Below, piece after piece: positions 1 to 8,565 of a DNA stretch of 35,180 nt (within the stretch, counting starts at the first letter, position 1; each line of letters begins with the position of its first letter). The translations under genes and the position numbers were made by a program. The stretch comes from Actinomycetota bacterium (GTDB lineage Bacteria; Actinomycetota; Actinomycetes; Streptosporangiales; Streptosporangiaceae). The stretch spans positions 1-35,180 of the forward strand of contig JAJPIV010000101.1 of NCBI GenBank assembly GCA_021324595.1. Direction: 5' to 3'. Under the pieces are notes generated by a model. That model saw nothing but the letters and a program-made list of their open reading frames with translations. It did no database searches and had not been told where the DNA came from.

Positions 1-60
1 GCCCGGCTCCCCGCGTCCCGGCCCGGCTCCCCGCGTCCCGGCCCGGCTCCCCGCGTCCCG
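1..60. repeat. 20-bp tandem direct repeat, three exact copies
   Basis: Three perfect head-to-tail copies of GCCCGGCTCCCCGCGTCCCG fill bases 1-60, and a degraded version continues to about base 80. The array starts at the window edge, so it probably extends further left. There are no spacers, so it is not a CRISPR array. The unit length is not a multiple of three. No open frame through it resembles a known protein. Confidence 0.9.
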
Positions 61-123
61 GCCGGCCCCCCGCGTGCGGCCCGGCGCCTGCCAGCGGGCG
101 GCGCCGGCGGGAATGATCAGGTC

Positions 124-1086
124 GTGACCGGTCAGGATCCCGGCCCCGGCGAGGCGGCGCTGCGCGCTCTCGACGCCCTCGGCTCCGGCGGATGGTGGCG
201 CGTCTTCGGCCGGGAACTGCGCCTGACCAACCTGGACAAGGAGCTCTTCCCGGGCCGGGACGGCGAGCCGCCGGTCACCAAGCGCGAGCTGGTCGGGTAC
301 GCCGCGCGGATCGCCCCGGTGATCCTGCCGTACCTGGCCGGCCGGCCGCTGCACATGTTCAGGTCCCCCGCCGGGGCCGGCCGGCCCGGCTTCTGGCACA
401 AGCAGCTGCCCGCCCACGCCCCGGCGTGGCTGCCCCGCTGGCACGACCCGGAGGCGCTTCCCGGCCGCACGACCACCTACCTGCTCGCCGACGAGCCCGC
501 CGCGCTGGTCTGGGCGGCTAACTTCGGCGCGCTTGAGTGGCACGCCTGGACCGCCCCGGCTCGCGACCGGCGGCATCCGAGCTACGCGCTCATCGACATC
601 GATCCCGGCCCGGCGACCCGCTGGGAGGACGTGCTCGTCCTGGCCCGGTTGCACCGCACGGCGCTCGACCTGCTCGGCGTGCGGGGGCAGCCGAAGGTGA
701 CCGGCCGACGGGGCCTGCAGATCTGGATCCCGGTCGCCGGCCTGAGCTTCCAGGACACGCGGTCCTGGGCCGAGCGGCTCTCCCGGTCAGTCGGCGCCGT
801 CGTGCCCGGCCTGGTGAGCTGGAGCTGGGACGTCTCCGGGCGCCGGGGCCTGGCCAGGCTGGACTACACCCAGAACGCCGCCAGCAAGACCCTCGTCGCC
901 CCGTACAGTCCCCGCGCGGCCCCCGGAGCGCCGGTCTCCGCGCCGATCGACTGGGCCGAGCTCGACGATCCCGCGCTGCGCCCGGACGGCTGGACGATCC
1001 GCACGATGCCGCGCCGGCTGGCCGCGCGCGGTGACCTGTTCGCCGGGGCGCTGGGGCCCGGCCAGCGGCTGCCCGCCCTGGGGTAG
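124..1086 (+). CDS. LigD-type polymerase/primase domain protein (stand-alone)
   Basis: 320 aa with a GTG start. It resembles the polymerase domain of bacterial NHEJ LigD (archaeo-eukaryotic primase fold), which fills ends with ribonucleotides or deoxynucleotides during Ku-dependent double-strand break repair. The metal-binding pair is DID at D158/D160 and the third acidic residue is D247 in RLDY. The nucleotide-binding segment reads TGRRGLQIW (193-201), with Q199 where many LigD polymerases have His in SGxxGxH. The C-terminal APYSPR...APVSAPIDW region is typical of the family. There is no ligase or phosphoesterase domain and no ku gene in the window, so the partners must be elsewhere. A weak AGG lies close to the GTG. 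The family assignment is secure; activity is inferred. Confidence 0.85.
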   Translation: MTGQDPGPGEAALRALDALGSGGWWRVFGRELRLTNLDKELFPGRDGEPPVTKRELVGYAARIAPVILPYLAGRPLHMFRSPAGAGRPGFWHKQLPAHAPAWLPRWHDPEALPGRTTTYLLADEPAALVWAANFGALEWHAWTAPARDRRHPSYALIDIDPGPATRWEDVLVLARLHRTALDLLGVRGQPKVTGRRGLQIWIPVAGLSFQDTRSWAERLSRSVGAVVPGLVSWSWDVSGRRGLARLDYTQNAASKTLVAPYSPRAAPGAPVSAPIDWAELDDPALRPDGWTIRTMPRRLAARGDLFAGALGPGQRLPALG

Positions 1087-1125
1087 GGACAGCCGGGCTG
1101 CGGGGCAGGCACCCCGGCGGGGCCG

Positions 1126-1662
1126 TCAGGTGCGGCGGTGCATGGCAGGGCGGCGCGGCTGAGGCACCGCCTGCGCCCCGGGGGGCGCCGCGCTGGGCAG
1201 CGGGATCAGGCGCACGATCCGCGGCGCGGCCCAGACGGCGGCCGCCGCGGCCAGCGCGCCGAGGACGTACCCCGCGGCGATGTCGAGCGGGGAATGGACC
1301 CGGGCGAGCACCCGCGCGATGCCCACCAGGAGCGCGTTGACCGTGAGCGCCGATCCCCAGGCACGGGAGTAGAACAGGACGCACACCGCGATGAACATCG
1401 TGAGCGTGGCGTGATCCGACGGGAACCCGTTGTCGGCGGGATGCGGGAACAGGGGACGCACGTGCTCGGTGACGAACGGCCGCCGGTCGTGGTACAGCGA
1501 GCCGGCCACCGCGATCAGCCCGAGCGCCACCAGGCCGCCGAGCAGGCCGGCCGTGCCGAGCGTCCATTTCCCGTAGGCGGGGAGCCGGAGCCAGAAGACG
1601 CCGGCGATCAGCACCGACAGCACGACGAAGTACTGCGCGACGATGACGATGACTTGGTCCAC
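1126..1662 (-). CDS. PAP2-superfamily membrane phosphatase (BcrC-like)
   Basis: 178 aa, GTG start with GGAG seven bases upstream. It has the three PAP2 motifs: a DRRPF segment (KxxxxxxRP type), FPSDHAT (PSGH motif, in the wording typical of BcrC-type undecaprenyl-diphosphatases), and ARVHSPLDIAAG (SRxxxxxHxxxD). About four to five hydrophobic segments surround the motifs and the C-terminus is a basic, Pro-rich tail. The likely role is dephosphorylation of an isoprenyl diphosphate such as undecaprenyl-PP at the membrane, which recycles the cell-wall lipid carrier and can give bacitracin tolerance. Other lipid phosphatase substrates are possible. The gene converges with the LigD-like gene, with a 39-bp gap. 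Confidence 0.85.
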   Translation of the reverse strand: MDQVIVIVAQYFVVLSVLIAGVFWLRLPAYGKWTLGTAGLLGGLVALGLIAVAGSLYHDRRPFVTEHVRPLFPHPADNGFPSDHATLTMFIAVCVLFYSRAWGSALTVNALLVGIARVLARVHSPLDIAAGYVLGALAAAAAVWAAPRIVRLIPLPSAAPPGAQAVPQPRRPAMHRRT

Positions 1663-1801
1663 TAGTCAGCTCCGTTCCGCGGCGGGGCGGCATCGGCCAC
1701 GCACCGGACGCACGGGGTTCACCTGGCAGACGCTCGGGTGACATCCAATGTTCCCGAATCGTACGCCCTTGGACGGGCGCCGCGCGGCCGGGAGGGCCGG
1801 T

Positions 1802-3364
1802 TCAGCCCGGGGCCATGTAGGGCCGGGCGGGCCGCCACACGTGCTCGGGGCCGTGCGGCCGGATCGCGGCGAGCGCCCGCGCGATGACCGGCTCCGGCGG
1901 CCCGGCCTGCCCCGGCGGGCCGGGCGGCTCCGGCTCCGCCGTCTCCAGCGTCACCGCCTGCGGCCAGGGGTCCTCCTCCGCCGCCAGGCGCGCCGCGATC
2001 CCCGGGTCCGCGTCCGACGGGCCGCTGGTCCTGGCCAGCATCCGGCGCCCGGCCACCTCCTGCGGCGCGGTGCAGCGCAGCGGGACCAGCCGGGCGCGGG
2101 CGCGCCGGGCCATGTCCGCCGCGGCCGAGCGCCACCGCGCCGACGTCCAGGTGGCGTCGAGGAGGACGGACTCACCGCTGGCGAGCGCCGCCTCGGCGCG
2201 GGACAGGAGCTCGGCATAGGCGCGCTCGGTCCAGGCCGGCGCGTAGATCCCGCTGCCATAGGCGGCGGGGGCTGGCTGGTCCGGCTCCAGGCCGGCCAGT
2301 TCCTTGCGGACCCGGTCGCTGGCGAGCACCACCCAGCCCAGCCGTTCGGCGAGGGCCTGGGCCAGTGAGCTCTTCCCCGTGCCAGGCAGGCCGCCGACGA
2401 GCACGACGCTGACTTCGCCGGCCCTCAGGTGGCGCAGGGCGAGGGCCATGTGCAGCCGGGCCTGGCCTCCGGAGGCCGGGTCGCCCTGCGCCGCCCGCAG
2501 GCACGCGACCTTGGCCCGCACGAACGCCCGGTACGCGACATAGTGGTGGACCAGGGACGGCGGGGCGGGGTCTCCGGAGAATTCGGCGTACCAGCCGATG
2601 AACCGCTCGGCGAGGTCCCGCGCGCCGAGGCGCTCGAGGTCCATCGCGAGGAACGCGGCATCATCCAGGCCGTCGAGCCAGCGCAGCCGGTCGTCGAACT
2701 CCAGGCAGTCCAGGACCCGGGGGCCGTCGGCGAGGCAGAAGACGTCGTCGGCCAGCAGGTCGCCGTGGCCGTCCACGATGCGCCCGGCCCGCACCCGCGC
2801 GTCGAACAGCGGCGCCCGGCCCGCCAGGAACATCCCCGCCCGCTGGTCCACCTCGTCGATCTCGGCAGCCGGGAGCAGGCCAGCCGCGAGCGGGCGGGCC
2901 TGCTCCACGTTCTCTCGCCACCTGCGCCACAGCGCGTCCCGGCCGCCCTCGGCGCTGATCAGCGCGCCGCGCGGGGCGGCGGCGTGCTGCGCGGCAAGGG
3001 CGCGCGCGACCGCGCGGACCGGGCCGTCGGCGGGCTCTCCCCGGCGCAGCAGCGCGGAGAGCCTCCGGCCGCCGGGCATGCGGCGCATCACCACCAGGTG
3101 ATCGCACACCCGGCCGTCCGCGTCCCGCACCTGGGCCACCCCGAGGTAGACGTCGGGGGAGAAGCGCCGGTTCAGCTCCGTCTCCCGCCGGCACGCGGCC
3201 TCCCGGGCCTCGGGCGTGCTGAAGTCGAGGAAGCCGGTGCGGATCGGCTTCTTCAGCTTGTATGCCCGGTCGCCGGCGAAGAAGACGACGCCCGAGTGAG
3301 TCTCCGCGACCGCGGCGAACGGCTCGTCCCCGCCCGGCCCCGGCCGGCCAGCGTCCCCGGTCAT
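1802..3364 (-). CDS. Fusion of aminoglycoside-phosphotransferase-like domain and AAA/zeta-toxin-type P-loop kinase
   Basis: 520 aa. The ATG at 3364 is chosen over upstream in-frame codons because GGAGG sits about five bases before it. Residues 15-300 form an APH/choline-kinase-like domain, with YKLKKP near residue 37 and DGHGDLLADDVF (198-209) at the Brenner-motif position. Residues 318-470 form a P-loop kinase with Walker A GGLPGTGKSS (324-333) and an LLDATW strand near 401. This architecture is that of M. tuberculosis Rv2004c, a DosR-regulon protein of unknown substrate. The C-terminus is Pro/Gly-rich. The neighbouring upstream gene is a cation ATPase, also a dormancy-regulon protein type. 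Substrate unknown; antibiotic resistance should not be assumed. Confidence 0.85.
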   Translation of the reverse strand: MTGDAGRPGPGGDEPFAAVAETHSGVVFFAGDRAYKLKKPIRTGFLDFSTPEAREAACRRETELNRRFSPDVYLGVAQVRDADGRVCDHLVVMRRMPGGRRLSALLRRGEPADGPVRAVARALAAQHAAAPRGALISAEGGRDALWRRWRENVEQARPLAAGLLPAAEIDEVDQRAGMFLAGRAPLFDARVRAGRIVDGHGDLLADDVFCLADGPRVLDCLEFDDRLRWLDGLDDAAFLAMDLERLGARDLAERFIGWYAEFSGDPAPPSLVHHYVAYRAFVRAKVACLRAAQGDPASGGQARLHMALALRHLRAGEVSVVLVGGLPGTGKSSLAQALAERLGWVVLASDRVRKELAGLEPDQPAPAAYGSGIYAPAWTERAYAELLSRAEAALASGESVLLDATWTSARWRSAAADMARRARARLVPLRCTAPQEVAGRRMLARTSGPSDADPGIAARLAAEEDPWPQAVTLETAEPEPPGPPGQAGPPEPVIARALAAIRPHGPEHVWRPARPYMAPG

Positions 3365-3557
3365 GTTCCCTCCCCGCACCACGGTGCCGGGCGCGCGGCG
3401 CATGGGCCACGGCCGGGCGTCCCGGACCGACAGGGCCTTCCTGCCCGGATTGCCCGCGGGAGATGCAGCGGAGCGGCTAGCCGGCCGTGGTGGTGGTTCC
3501 CGCACGTGGCCGTCGTCCGCCGGGTGCTGCCCGCGACGGCGGGCGCCCGGGTCAGCG

Positions 3558-6368
3558 TCAGCTTCGCCCTTGCCGCCCGGACCCGCCGGCCGCGCCCGCG
3601 CCCTGGGCGGCTCCGGCCGGGTCGTCGCGGACCACGAGCCGGTCGAGCCTGATCGCGGCGTAACCCAGAGTCGACAGCGCGAACACGACCAGCAGGTCGA
3701 GGGCCGACAGCGGCCGGGTGTGCAGCAGCTCGCGCAGCAGCGGCAGGTACAGGCCGGCTAGCTGGAGGGCGAGCGCGGCCAGCACCGAGGCGGGCAGCAG
3801 CGGGTTGGCCAGGGTGCCCGGCCGGGCGCGCGACCCGAGCGCGACGGCCAGCTGGGTCGTGCCGAGCGCGAAGAACGCCATGCTCTGCCACGGACGGCCG
3901 GTCGCGTGCCCCCAGAGCGCGACGCCGAGCGTGACCGCGGTCACCACGAGGCCTACCCGCACGATCCGCTGCCACAGGCCCGCGCCGAGGATGCTCTGCT
4001 CCGGCGGGCGCGGCGGCCGGGCCATCAGGTCGGGGTCGGCGGGCTCACCGCCGAGCGCCACGCCGGGCAGGCCGTGGGTGAGCAGGTTCACCCACAGGAT
4101 CTGCGCGGGGAGCAGCGGGAGCGCAAGGCCGAATGCCGGGCCGGCCAGCATCACGGCGATCTCGGCCGCGCCGCCGGACAAGCCGTACAGCAGGAACCGG
4201 CGGATGTTGGCGTACACGCGGCGCCCCTCCCGGGCCGCCGCCACCACCGTCGCGAGGTTGTCGTCGGCCAGCACCAGGTCGGCCGCCTGCCGGGCGACCT
4301 CGGTGCCGCGCCCGCCCATCGCCACGCCGATGTCGGCGCGGCGCAGCGCCGGCGCGTCGTTCACCCCGTCGCCGGTCATCGCCACCACGTCACCGGCCGC
4401 CTGGCGCGCCTCGATGATCGCCAGCTTGCGCTGGGGTGAGGCGCGGGCGAACACCCGCGCCATGGGGTTGCCGCCGCCGCCGTCCCCGTGGCAGTCGACG
4501 ACCTCGTCGCCGGGCTCGATGATGCCCAGCTCCGTGGCGATGGAGCGCGCGGTCGCCGGGTGGTCGCCGGTGATGAGCACCGGGGTGATGCCCGCGGCCT
4601 TGCACGCGGCGATGGTGGCCGCCGCCGAGCCGCGCGGCGGGTCGGCGACCCCGACCAGGCCGAGCAGGCGCAGGCCCTGCTCCAGCACGGTGGCATCGAG
4701 CCGGGGCGGCGCTCCCGCGCCGCCCCGCGGCCCGGCGCCGGCCGTGGCCGGCTCCCCCGGTCCGGTGCCGCGCGTGCCACCGCCCGCCGGCGCCGCGGCG
4801 AACGCGGCGGCGACCTCGCTGCCCGGCGGGTGATCGGCGGCCGCCACGGCGAGAACGCGCAGTCCCGCGCCGGCCAGATCCTCCGCTGCGGCCCGCGCCC
4901 GGCCGATCACCGCCTCGCCGCCGGCGATCACGCCGGGCCGGAGCACGGCCTCCGGCGCTCCCTTGCAGATCACCCGCACCCCGCCCGCCGGAGTGCGATG
5001 CGCGGTCGTCATGCGCTGGCGCTCGCTGTCGAACGGGATCTCGCCGACCCTCGGCAGGTCGGCGCTGAGGCGCTCGGGCCGCTGGCCGAGCGTGAAGGCC
5101 GCCGAGAGCAGCGCCGCCTCGGTCGGGTCGCCGATCGCCTGCCAGCCGTCTTCGCCTCCGGCGCGCCGCCGCAGCGCGGCGTCATTGCACAGCGCCCCGG
5201 CCGTCACCAGCTCGGTGATGGCCGCAGACGGCGGCCGCGCCGCTGCGGCGCCGGACAGGCTCACCACGTCGCCGGGCGTCCACAGCCGGCGCACCACCAT
5301 GTTCCCCTCGGTCAGCGTGCCGGTCTTGTCCGTGCCGATCACGGTCACCGCGCCGAGGGTCTCGACCGCCGGCAGCCGCCGCACCACCGCGCGGCGGGCG
5401 GTCATCCGCCGGGCGCCCAGCGCGAGCGCGAGCGTCACCACCGCGGGCAGCGACTCCGGGACCGCCGCCACGACCAGGCTGATCGCGGTGATGATCATCA
5501 GCTCGAGCGGCTGGCCGCGGGCGAGGCCGACCGCCATGACGATCGCGCACAGGACGACCGCGGCCACGGCGAGCACCCGGCCGAGGCCGGCCATCCGCCG
5601 CTGCAGCGGCGTGAGCGCCGGCCGGGCCGTCATCAGCGCCGCGATCCGGCCCATCGCGCTGGCCGGCCCGGTGGCGGTCACCACGGCGCGGCCACGGCCC
5701 CGGACCACCACGGTGCCGGCCGCGACGGTGGCCTCCGGCTGGCCGGCCGGCCCGGCCTGGCCCTCCGGCCGCCGGCCGCCGCCCGGGCCTGCCGGAGCGG
5801 CCCGCGGGGCCGCCTGCTTGCTCACCGGGACGGATTCGCCGGTGAGCGCCGACTCGTCGATCAGCAGGGCCGCCGCCTCGGTCACCATGGCGTCGGCGGG
5901 AACGATGTCTCCCTCGGCGAGGATCAGCACGTCTCCGACGACGACCTCGGCGGCCGGGACCTGGCGCTGCCCGCCGTCCCGCAGCACCCGCGCCTCCGGA
6001 GCGGTGAGCCGGGAGAGCGCAGCGATGGCCCGGTCGGCCCTGACCTCCTGCCCCACGCCCACCGAGGTGTTGACGACGATCACGAGGCCGATCACGCTGG
6101 CGTCGGTCCAGTCCCCGGTGGCGAGCGTGAGGGCGGCCGCCGCGAGCAGCACCAGGATCATCGGATCGCGCAGCTGGGCCGCGATGCGGCGCCAGAGCGC
6201 GACCGCCCGCGGCGCGGGCAGCACGTTGGCGCCATCCACGGCCAGCCGGGCCGCCGCCTGCTCCGAGCTCAGGCCGGCAGCCAGCGGCGGCGGCTCCTGG
6301 CCGGCGCCGGGCGCGCGGCAGGCCCAGGTCCGCCCGCCCGGCGATTGGGCGTCAGCGCCTGATGCCAT
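3558..6368 (-). CDS. P2-type (PMR1/SERCA-like) cation-translocating ATPase
   Basis: 936 aa. The ATG at 6368 has GGGAGG five bases upstream, so a longer in-frame extension is not used. Motifs in order: TGES 176-179 (actuator), VPESLP 303-308 (M4, where SERCA has PEGLP), DKTGT 347-351 (phosphorylated Asp347), KGAPE 469-473 (nucleotide domain), TGDGVND 665-671 (P-domain). About ten membrane helices are expected. In M5 E736 aligns with SERCA E771. In M6 the segment is NLLTHGLPG, so H765 replaces the calcium ligand Asp (D800 in SERCA). The transported ion is therefore uncertain: Ca2+, Mn2+ or another cation. Gly/Pro-rich insertions occur near 186-212 and 530-556. A gap of about 190 bp separates it from the downstream kinase fusion. 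Confidence 0.92.
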   Translation of the reverse strand: MASGADAQSPGGRTWACRAPGAGQEPPPLAAGLSSEQAAARLAVDGANVLPAPRAVALWRRIAAQLRDPMILVLLAAAALTLATGDWTDASVIGLVIVVNTSVGVGQEVRADRAIAALSRLTAPEARVLRDGGQRQVPAAEVVVGDVLILAEGDIVPADAMVTEAAALLIDESALTGESVPVSKQAAPRAAPAGPGGGRRPEGQAGPAGQPEATVAAGTVVVRGRGRAVVTATGPASAMGRIAALMTARPALTPLQRRMAGLGRVLAVAAVVLCAIVMAVGLARGQPLELMIITAISLVVAAVPESLPAVVTLALALGARRMTARRAVVRRLPAVETLGAVTVIGTDKTGTLTEGNMVVRRLWTPGDVVSLSGAAAARPPSAAITELVTAGALCNDAALRRRAGGEDGWQAIGDPTEAALLSAAFTLGQRPERLSADLPRVGEIPFDSERQRMTTAHRTPAGGVRVICKGAPEAVLRPGVIAGGEAVIGRARAAAEDLAGAGLRVLAVAAADHPPGSEVAAAFAAAPAGGGTRGTGPGEPATAGAGPRGGAGAPPRLDATVLEQGLRLLGLVGVADPPRGSAAATIAACKAAGITPVLITGDHPATARSIATELGIIEPGDEVVDCHGDGGGGNPMARVFARASPQRKLAIIEARQAAGDVVAMTGDGVNDAPALRRADIGVAMGGRGTEVARQAADLVLADDNLATVVAAAREGRRVYANIRRFLLYGLSGGAAEIAVMLAGPAFGLALPLLPAQILWVNLLTHGLPGVALGGEPADPDLMARPPRPPEQSILGAGLWQRIVRVGLVVTAVTLGVALWGHATGRPWQSMAFFALGTTQLAVALGSRARPGTLANPLLPASVLAALALQLAGLYLPLLRELLHTRPLSALDLLVVFALSTLGYAAIRLDRLVVRDDPAGAAQGAGAAGGSGRQGRS

Positions 6369-6599
6369 GCCGCCTCCCGTGCTGGCCGCCCTGCTGGCGG
6401 TGCCGCGGCCGGGCGCCCCGAGGCTACGCGGCCGGGCGCCCCAGACTACAAGGCGTTCCTGCCCCGGTCGCCGGCCGGGAACGCGCGGCGGCCACCCGCG
6501 GCCGGGCCGAGGGCGGCGCTCACCGGGTCCAGTCCTCCGCTCCGCCACGCGGGGCGGTCATCGGCGCGCCGGCGCCCCGGAGCCGCTCGGCCGGTCGCG

Positions 6600-6838
6600 G
6601 ACGTGCTGACTGGCCGGATCCGGTTTCACGCCCGTCTGCAGCGCCGCGATGCCCGTGACCGGCCGGCCGCGCGAGGTCGCCGCTGATGGCCAGGCCGCGT
6701 GCCCGCGCACGGACAGCGCCGTCGCCGCCACGTCGTGATCGCCCGCCTCGGCGGCAAGCTGCCCGCGGCCTGGTAGCGTACGCGCGCCCCGGCCAGGTCG
6801 CCGAGGCTGACATGGAGCCAGCCCGTGAACGGGACCAG
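6600..6838 (-). pseudogene. Remnant of a TPR-type transcriptional regulator, frameshifted
   Basis: On the minus strand, one frame reads FTGWLHVSLGDLAGARVRYQ (from about 6838) and the adjacent frame continues with LAAEAGDHDVAATALSVRGH and HAAW down to about 6603. Joined at about 6755-6765, they match the middle of the TPR half of actinobacterial XRE/HTH regulators, in which a GWL-SLGDLxGA repeat is followed by GDHDLAATAL. A single frameshift plus missing N- and C-terminal parts makes this a gene relic. The family is recognised from memory of the motif wording and not from a search. No start codon or complete HTH domain is visible. Confidence 0.45.
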
Positions 6839-6985
6839 CCGGCCCCCGCCGAGAGCATGGCGGGCCGCGCGGATCCGCGGGCGTCAGCGGCGAGCCGCGC
6901 GCAGATCGCGGCATGGCGGGCAGCGACATGTCGATTGTGACGCAGCGGGATGACGGGGTCGGCGACCCGGCCTCGGCGACCGGGC

Positions 6986-7230
6986 GCCGGCGGCTCGCTG
7001 TCGCTGCTGCTCGGCGAGGCCGGGAACCCGGACGGCTCCCGGGCGGCCTGCGACAGCGGCGGGCCGGGGCGCCACGCGATCGCCCAGTACGGGCCACGCC
7101 GCCTGTGGGACGAGGCCGAGGCCGCCTGCCGCTGGTGACAGTCGCGCGGCGCGCCCGGCCCGGATCGCTACCACCTGGTGGTCACCCCGGAGGGCCAGCG
7201 GCCCGGGCTCGCCGGCGAGCCGGGGTGCCG
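6986..7230 (+). pseudogene. Remnant resembling the C-terminus of a PCMT-like methyltransferase
   Basis: A plus-strand frame encodes LSLLLGEAGNPDG, then AIAQYGPRRLWDEAEAA and CRW. A TGA at 7136-7138 follows, and the same frame continues with PGPDRYHLVVTPEGQRP. Because reading resumes in the same frame, a nonsense change (for instance Trp to stop) is the simplest explanation. The wording resembles the C-terminal extension of actinobacterial protein-L-isoaspartate O-methyltransferase-like proteins (YGPRRLWDE-A-YRWW). No methyltransferase core lies upstream, so this would be a 3' fragment. Family call tentative. Confidence 0.35.
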
Positions 7231-7276
7231 GAGTGAGCCAGGCGGCCGGCTCGCCGAGGACCGCGGCGGTGCCGGG

Positions 7277-8509
7277 CTACGGGACCGGGCTGAGCACCGT
7301 GTCGCAGAACGTGGTATCCGGCCCGAATGGCCCGCCGCACCGCGGGGTGGTGGCGAACTGCGCCGCCTGGCCGTAGTCGAACAGCGTGCCCGGATAGTCC
7401 GCGCCGAAGGTGAAGGCGCCCGACCTGTTGAACGCGTACCAGGGGTAGGTGCAATACGGCCCGCCGTAGGCCGGGCAGGACGCGGTCACCTCGGCGCTGC
7501 CGCCGAGATCGCTGACGACCGCCCACTGGCTGGGGTGGGAGCCGTCGGCGAAGGTAACCGAGACGATCCGCAGCGGCGTGAAGCCGAGCCAGTGCGCGGT
7601 GTCGTAGGAGTCGCAGATCGTCTGGCCGGGGACGCAGTACTGGCCCGCCGGGCTGGCGAAATCCGAGGTGTGCCCGATCTCCCAGACGAACGAGTTCGGC
7701 GTGTCGTCCACCAGGCCCCAGCCGAGCGCGTTGCCGATCCGCTGGGTGCTGAACAGCGGGAGCAGCGGGCCGTACTTGCTGTCGAGCACGATCGTCCCGG
7801 AACGGCCGGTCGTGACGTCCGTGACCGTGACCTGCCAGCCCCGCGACAGCGCGGTCAGGTAGAAGTGGACCTCGATGGTGTCGCCGGCGTTCATCACCAG
7901 CGGCGAGTGGCTCGCGCCGTCGTAGAGCTCGGCGTTGAACGCCGCGGTCTCCGCCCCGCTGGTGGAGCTGACCTGCCAGACGGGGGAGCAGACGGAGAAC
8001 TTGTCCGGCGCGTAGGTGACGTTGAAGCCGCCGTCGGCCGAGCAGGTCTTCACGATCGCGTCCGGGTAGAACTGCAGCTCGAGGAAGGCCTGGCCGAACA
8101 GCGCGTTCGGGTTCGGGTCGGTGACCGCGCCGCCCCACCAGAACGTGGGCCCGACCGCGGACACCGGCACGCTGCCGTCCGCGGGCAGGATCGCGGTCCA
8201 CGTCAGGTCCTGCGCGGACCCGGGCAGCGAGGACACCGGGTCAAGCTCGGGCTCGTCGTGCCCCGAGCACGCGCCGGTGTACCAGACGGCTGACGGATCG
8301 GGGTGCCGCCCGATGCACACGCCGCCGCTCGGGTCGCCGGCTGCCGTCGCAGCGGCCTGCACGGCGCGCCTCGGATGCGCCGGCGCCGCGGCGGATGGCT
8401 GCGCGGCCGCCACCGTCCAGCCGGCCACGCCGAGCGCAAGCGCGGCCGTGGCCGTGGCCGGGAGATGCGGTGACCGCCAGATGCCCGCCCGCCACCGGAT
8501 TCGCCCCAT
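7277..8509 (-). CDS. Secreted cysteine-rich protein of unknown function
   Basis: 410 aa. The ATG at 8509 has GGAGG four bases upstream. An N-terminal basic stretch is followed by a hydrophobic core near residues 17-36 and an AAA-rich segment (about 38-47), consistent with an exported protein with signal-peptide cleavage around residue 42. The mature part has about ten cysteines (for example YCVPGQTIC and SCPAYGGPYC), which suggests disulfides, and is rich in Trp, Tyr, Gly and beta-strand-like segments (GPTFWWGG, NSFVWEIGHTSDF). I recall similar uncharacterised secreted proteins in actinobacteria and some acid-soil bacteria, but no named domain or catalytic motif. A glycan-binding or hydrolytic beta-sandwich is only a guess. 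Confidence 0.8.
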   Translation of the reverse strand: MGRIRWRAGIWRSPHLPATATAALALGVAGWTVAAAQPSAAAPAHPRRAVQAAATAAGDPSGGVCIGRHPDPSAVWYTGACSGHDEPELDPVSSLPGSAQDLTWTAILPADGSVPVSAVGPTFWWGGAVTDPNPNALFGQAFLELQFYPDAIVKTCSADGGFNVTYAPDKFSVCSPVWQVSSTSGAETAAFNAELYDGASHSPLVMNAGDTIEVHFYLTALSRGWQVTVTDVTTGRSGTIVLDSKYGPLLPLFSTQRIGNALGWGLVDDTPNSFVWEIGHTSDFASPAGQYCVPGQTICDSYDTAHWLGFTPLRIVSVTFADGSHPSQWAVVSDLGGSAEVTASCPAYGGPYCTYPWYAFNRSGAFTFGADYPGTLFDYGQAAQFATTPRCGGPFGPDTTFCDTVLSPVP

Positions 8510-8565
8510 CGCGCCTCCATGCCGCCCGGCCCGGCCGCGCGGATACGGCGCGCGGCAACGTGCCG

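Larger units (their letters stand above)
6369..7276. other. 908-bp interval without an intact gene
   Basis: This stretch lies between the cation ATPase start and the secreted-protein stop. It has no ORF with a convincing start, ribosome site and family match, but holds two decayed coding remnants, annotated separately. A 15-bp direct repeat GCGGCCGGGCGCCCC occurs at 6405-6419 and 6428-6442, directly upstream of the ATPase, and could touch its promoter. No tRNA or CRISPR structure is seen. Confidence 0.6.

Noticed and set aside
1-60. CRISPR array
   Set aside because: The 20-bp units are contiguous with no spacers and no cas gene is present.
1802-3364. Aminoglycoside resistance gene
   Set aside because: The APH-like domain is fused to a P-loop kinase in the Rv2004c arrangement and lacks the canonical Brenner motif, so a drug-modifying role is not supported.
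3405-3440. DosR-type box (GGACC...GGGCC) before the APH/AAA gene
   Set aside because: The half sites are in the wrong relative orientation and do not match the inverted consensus.
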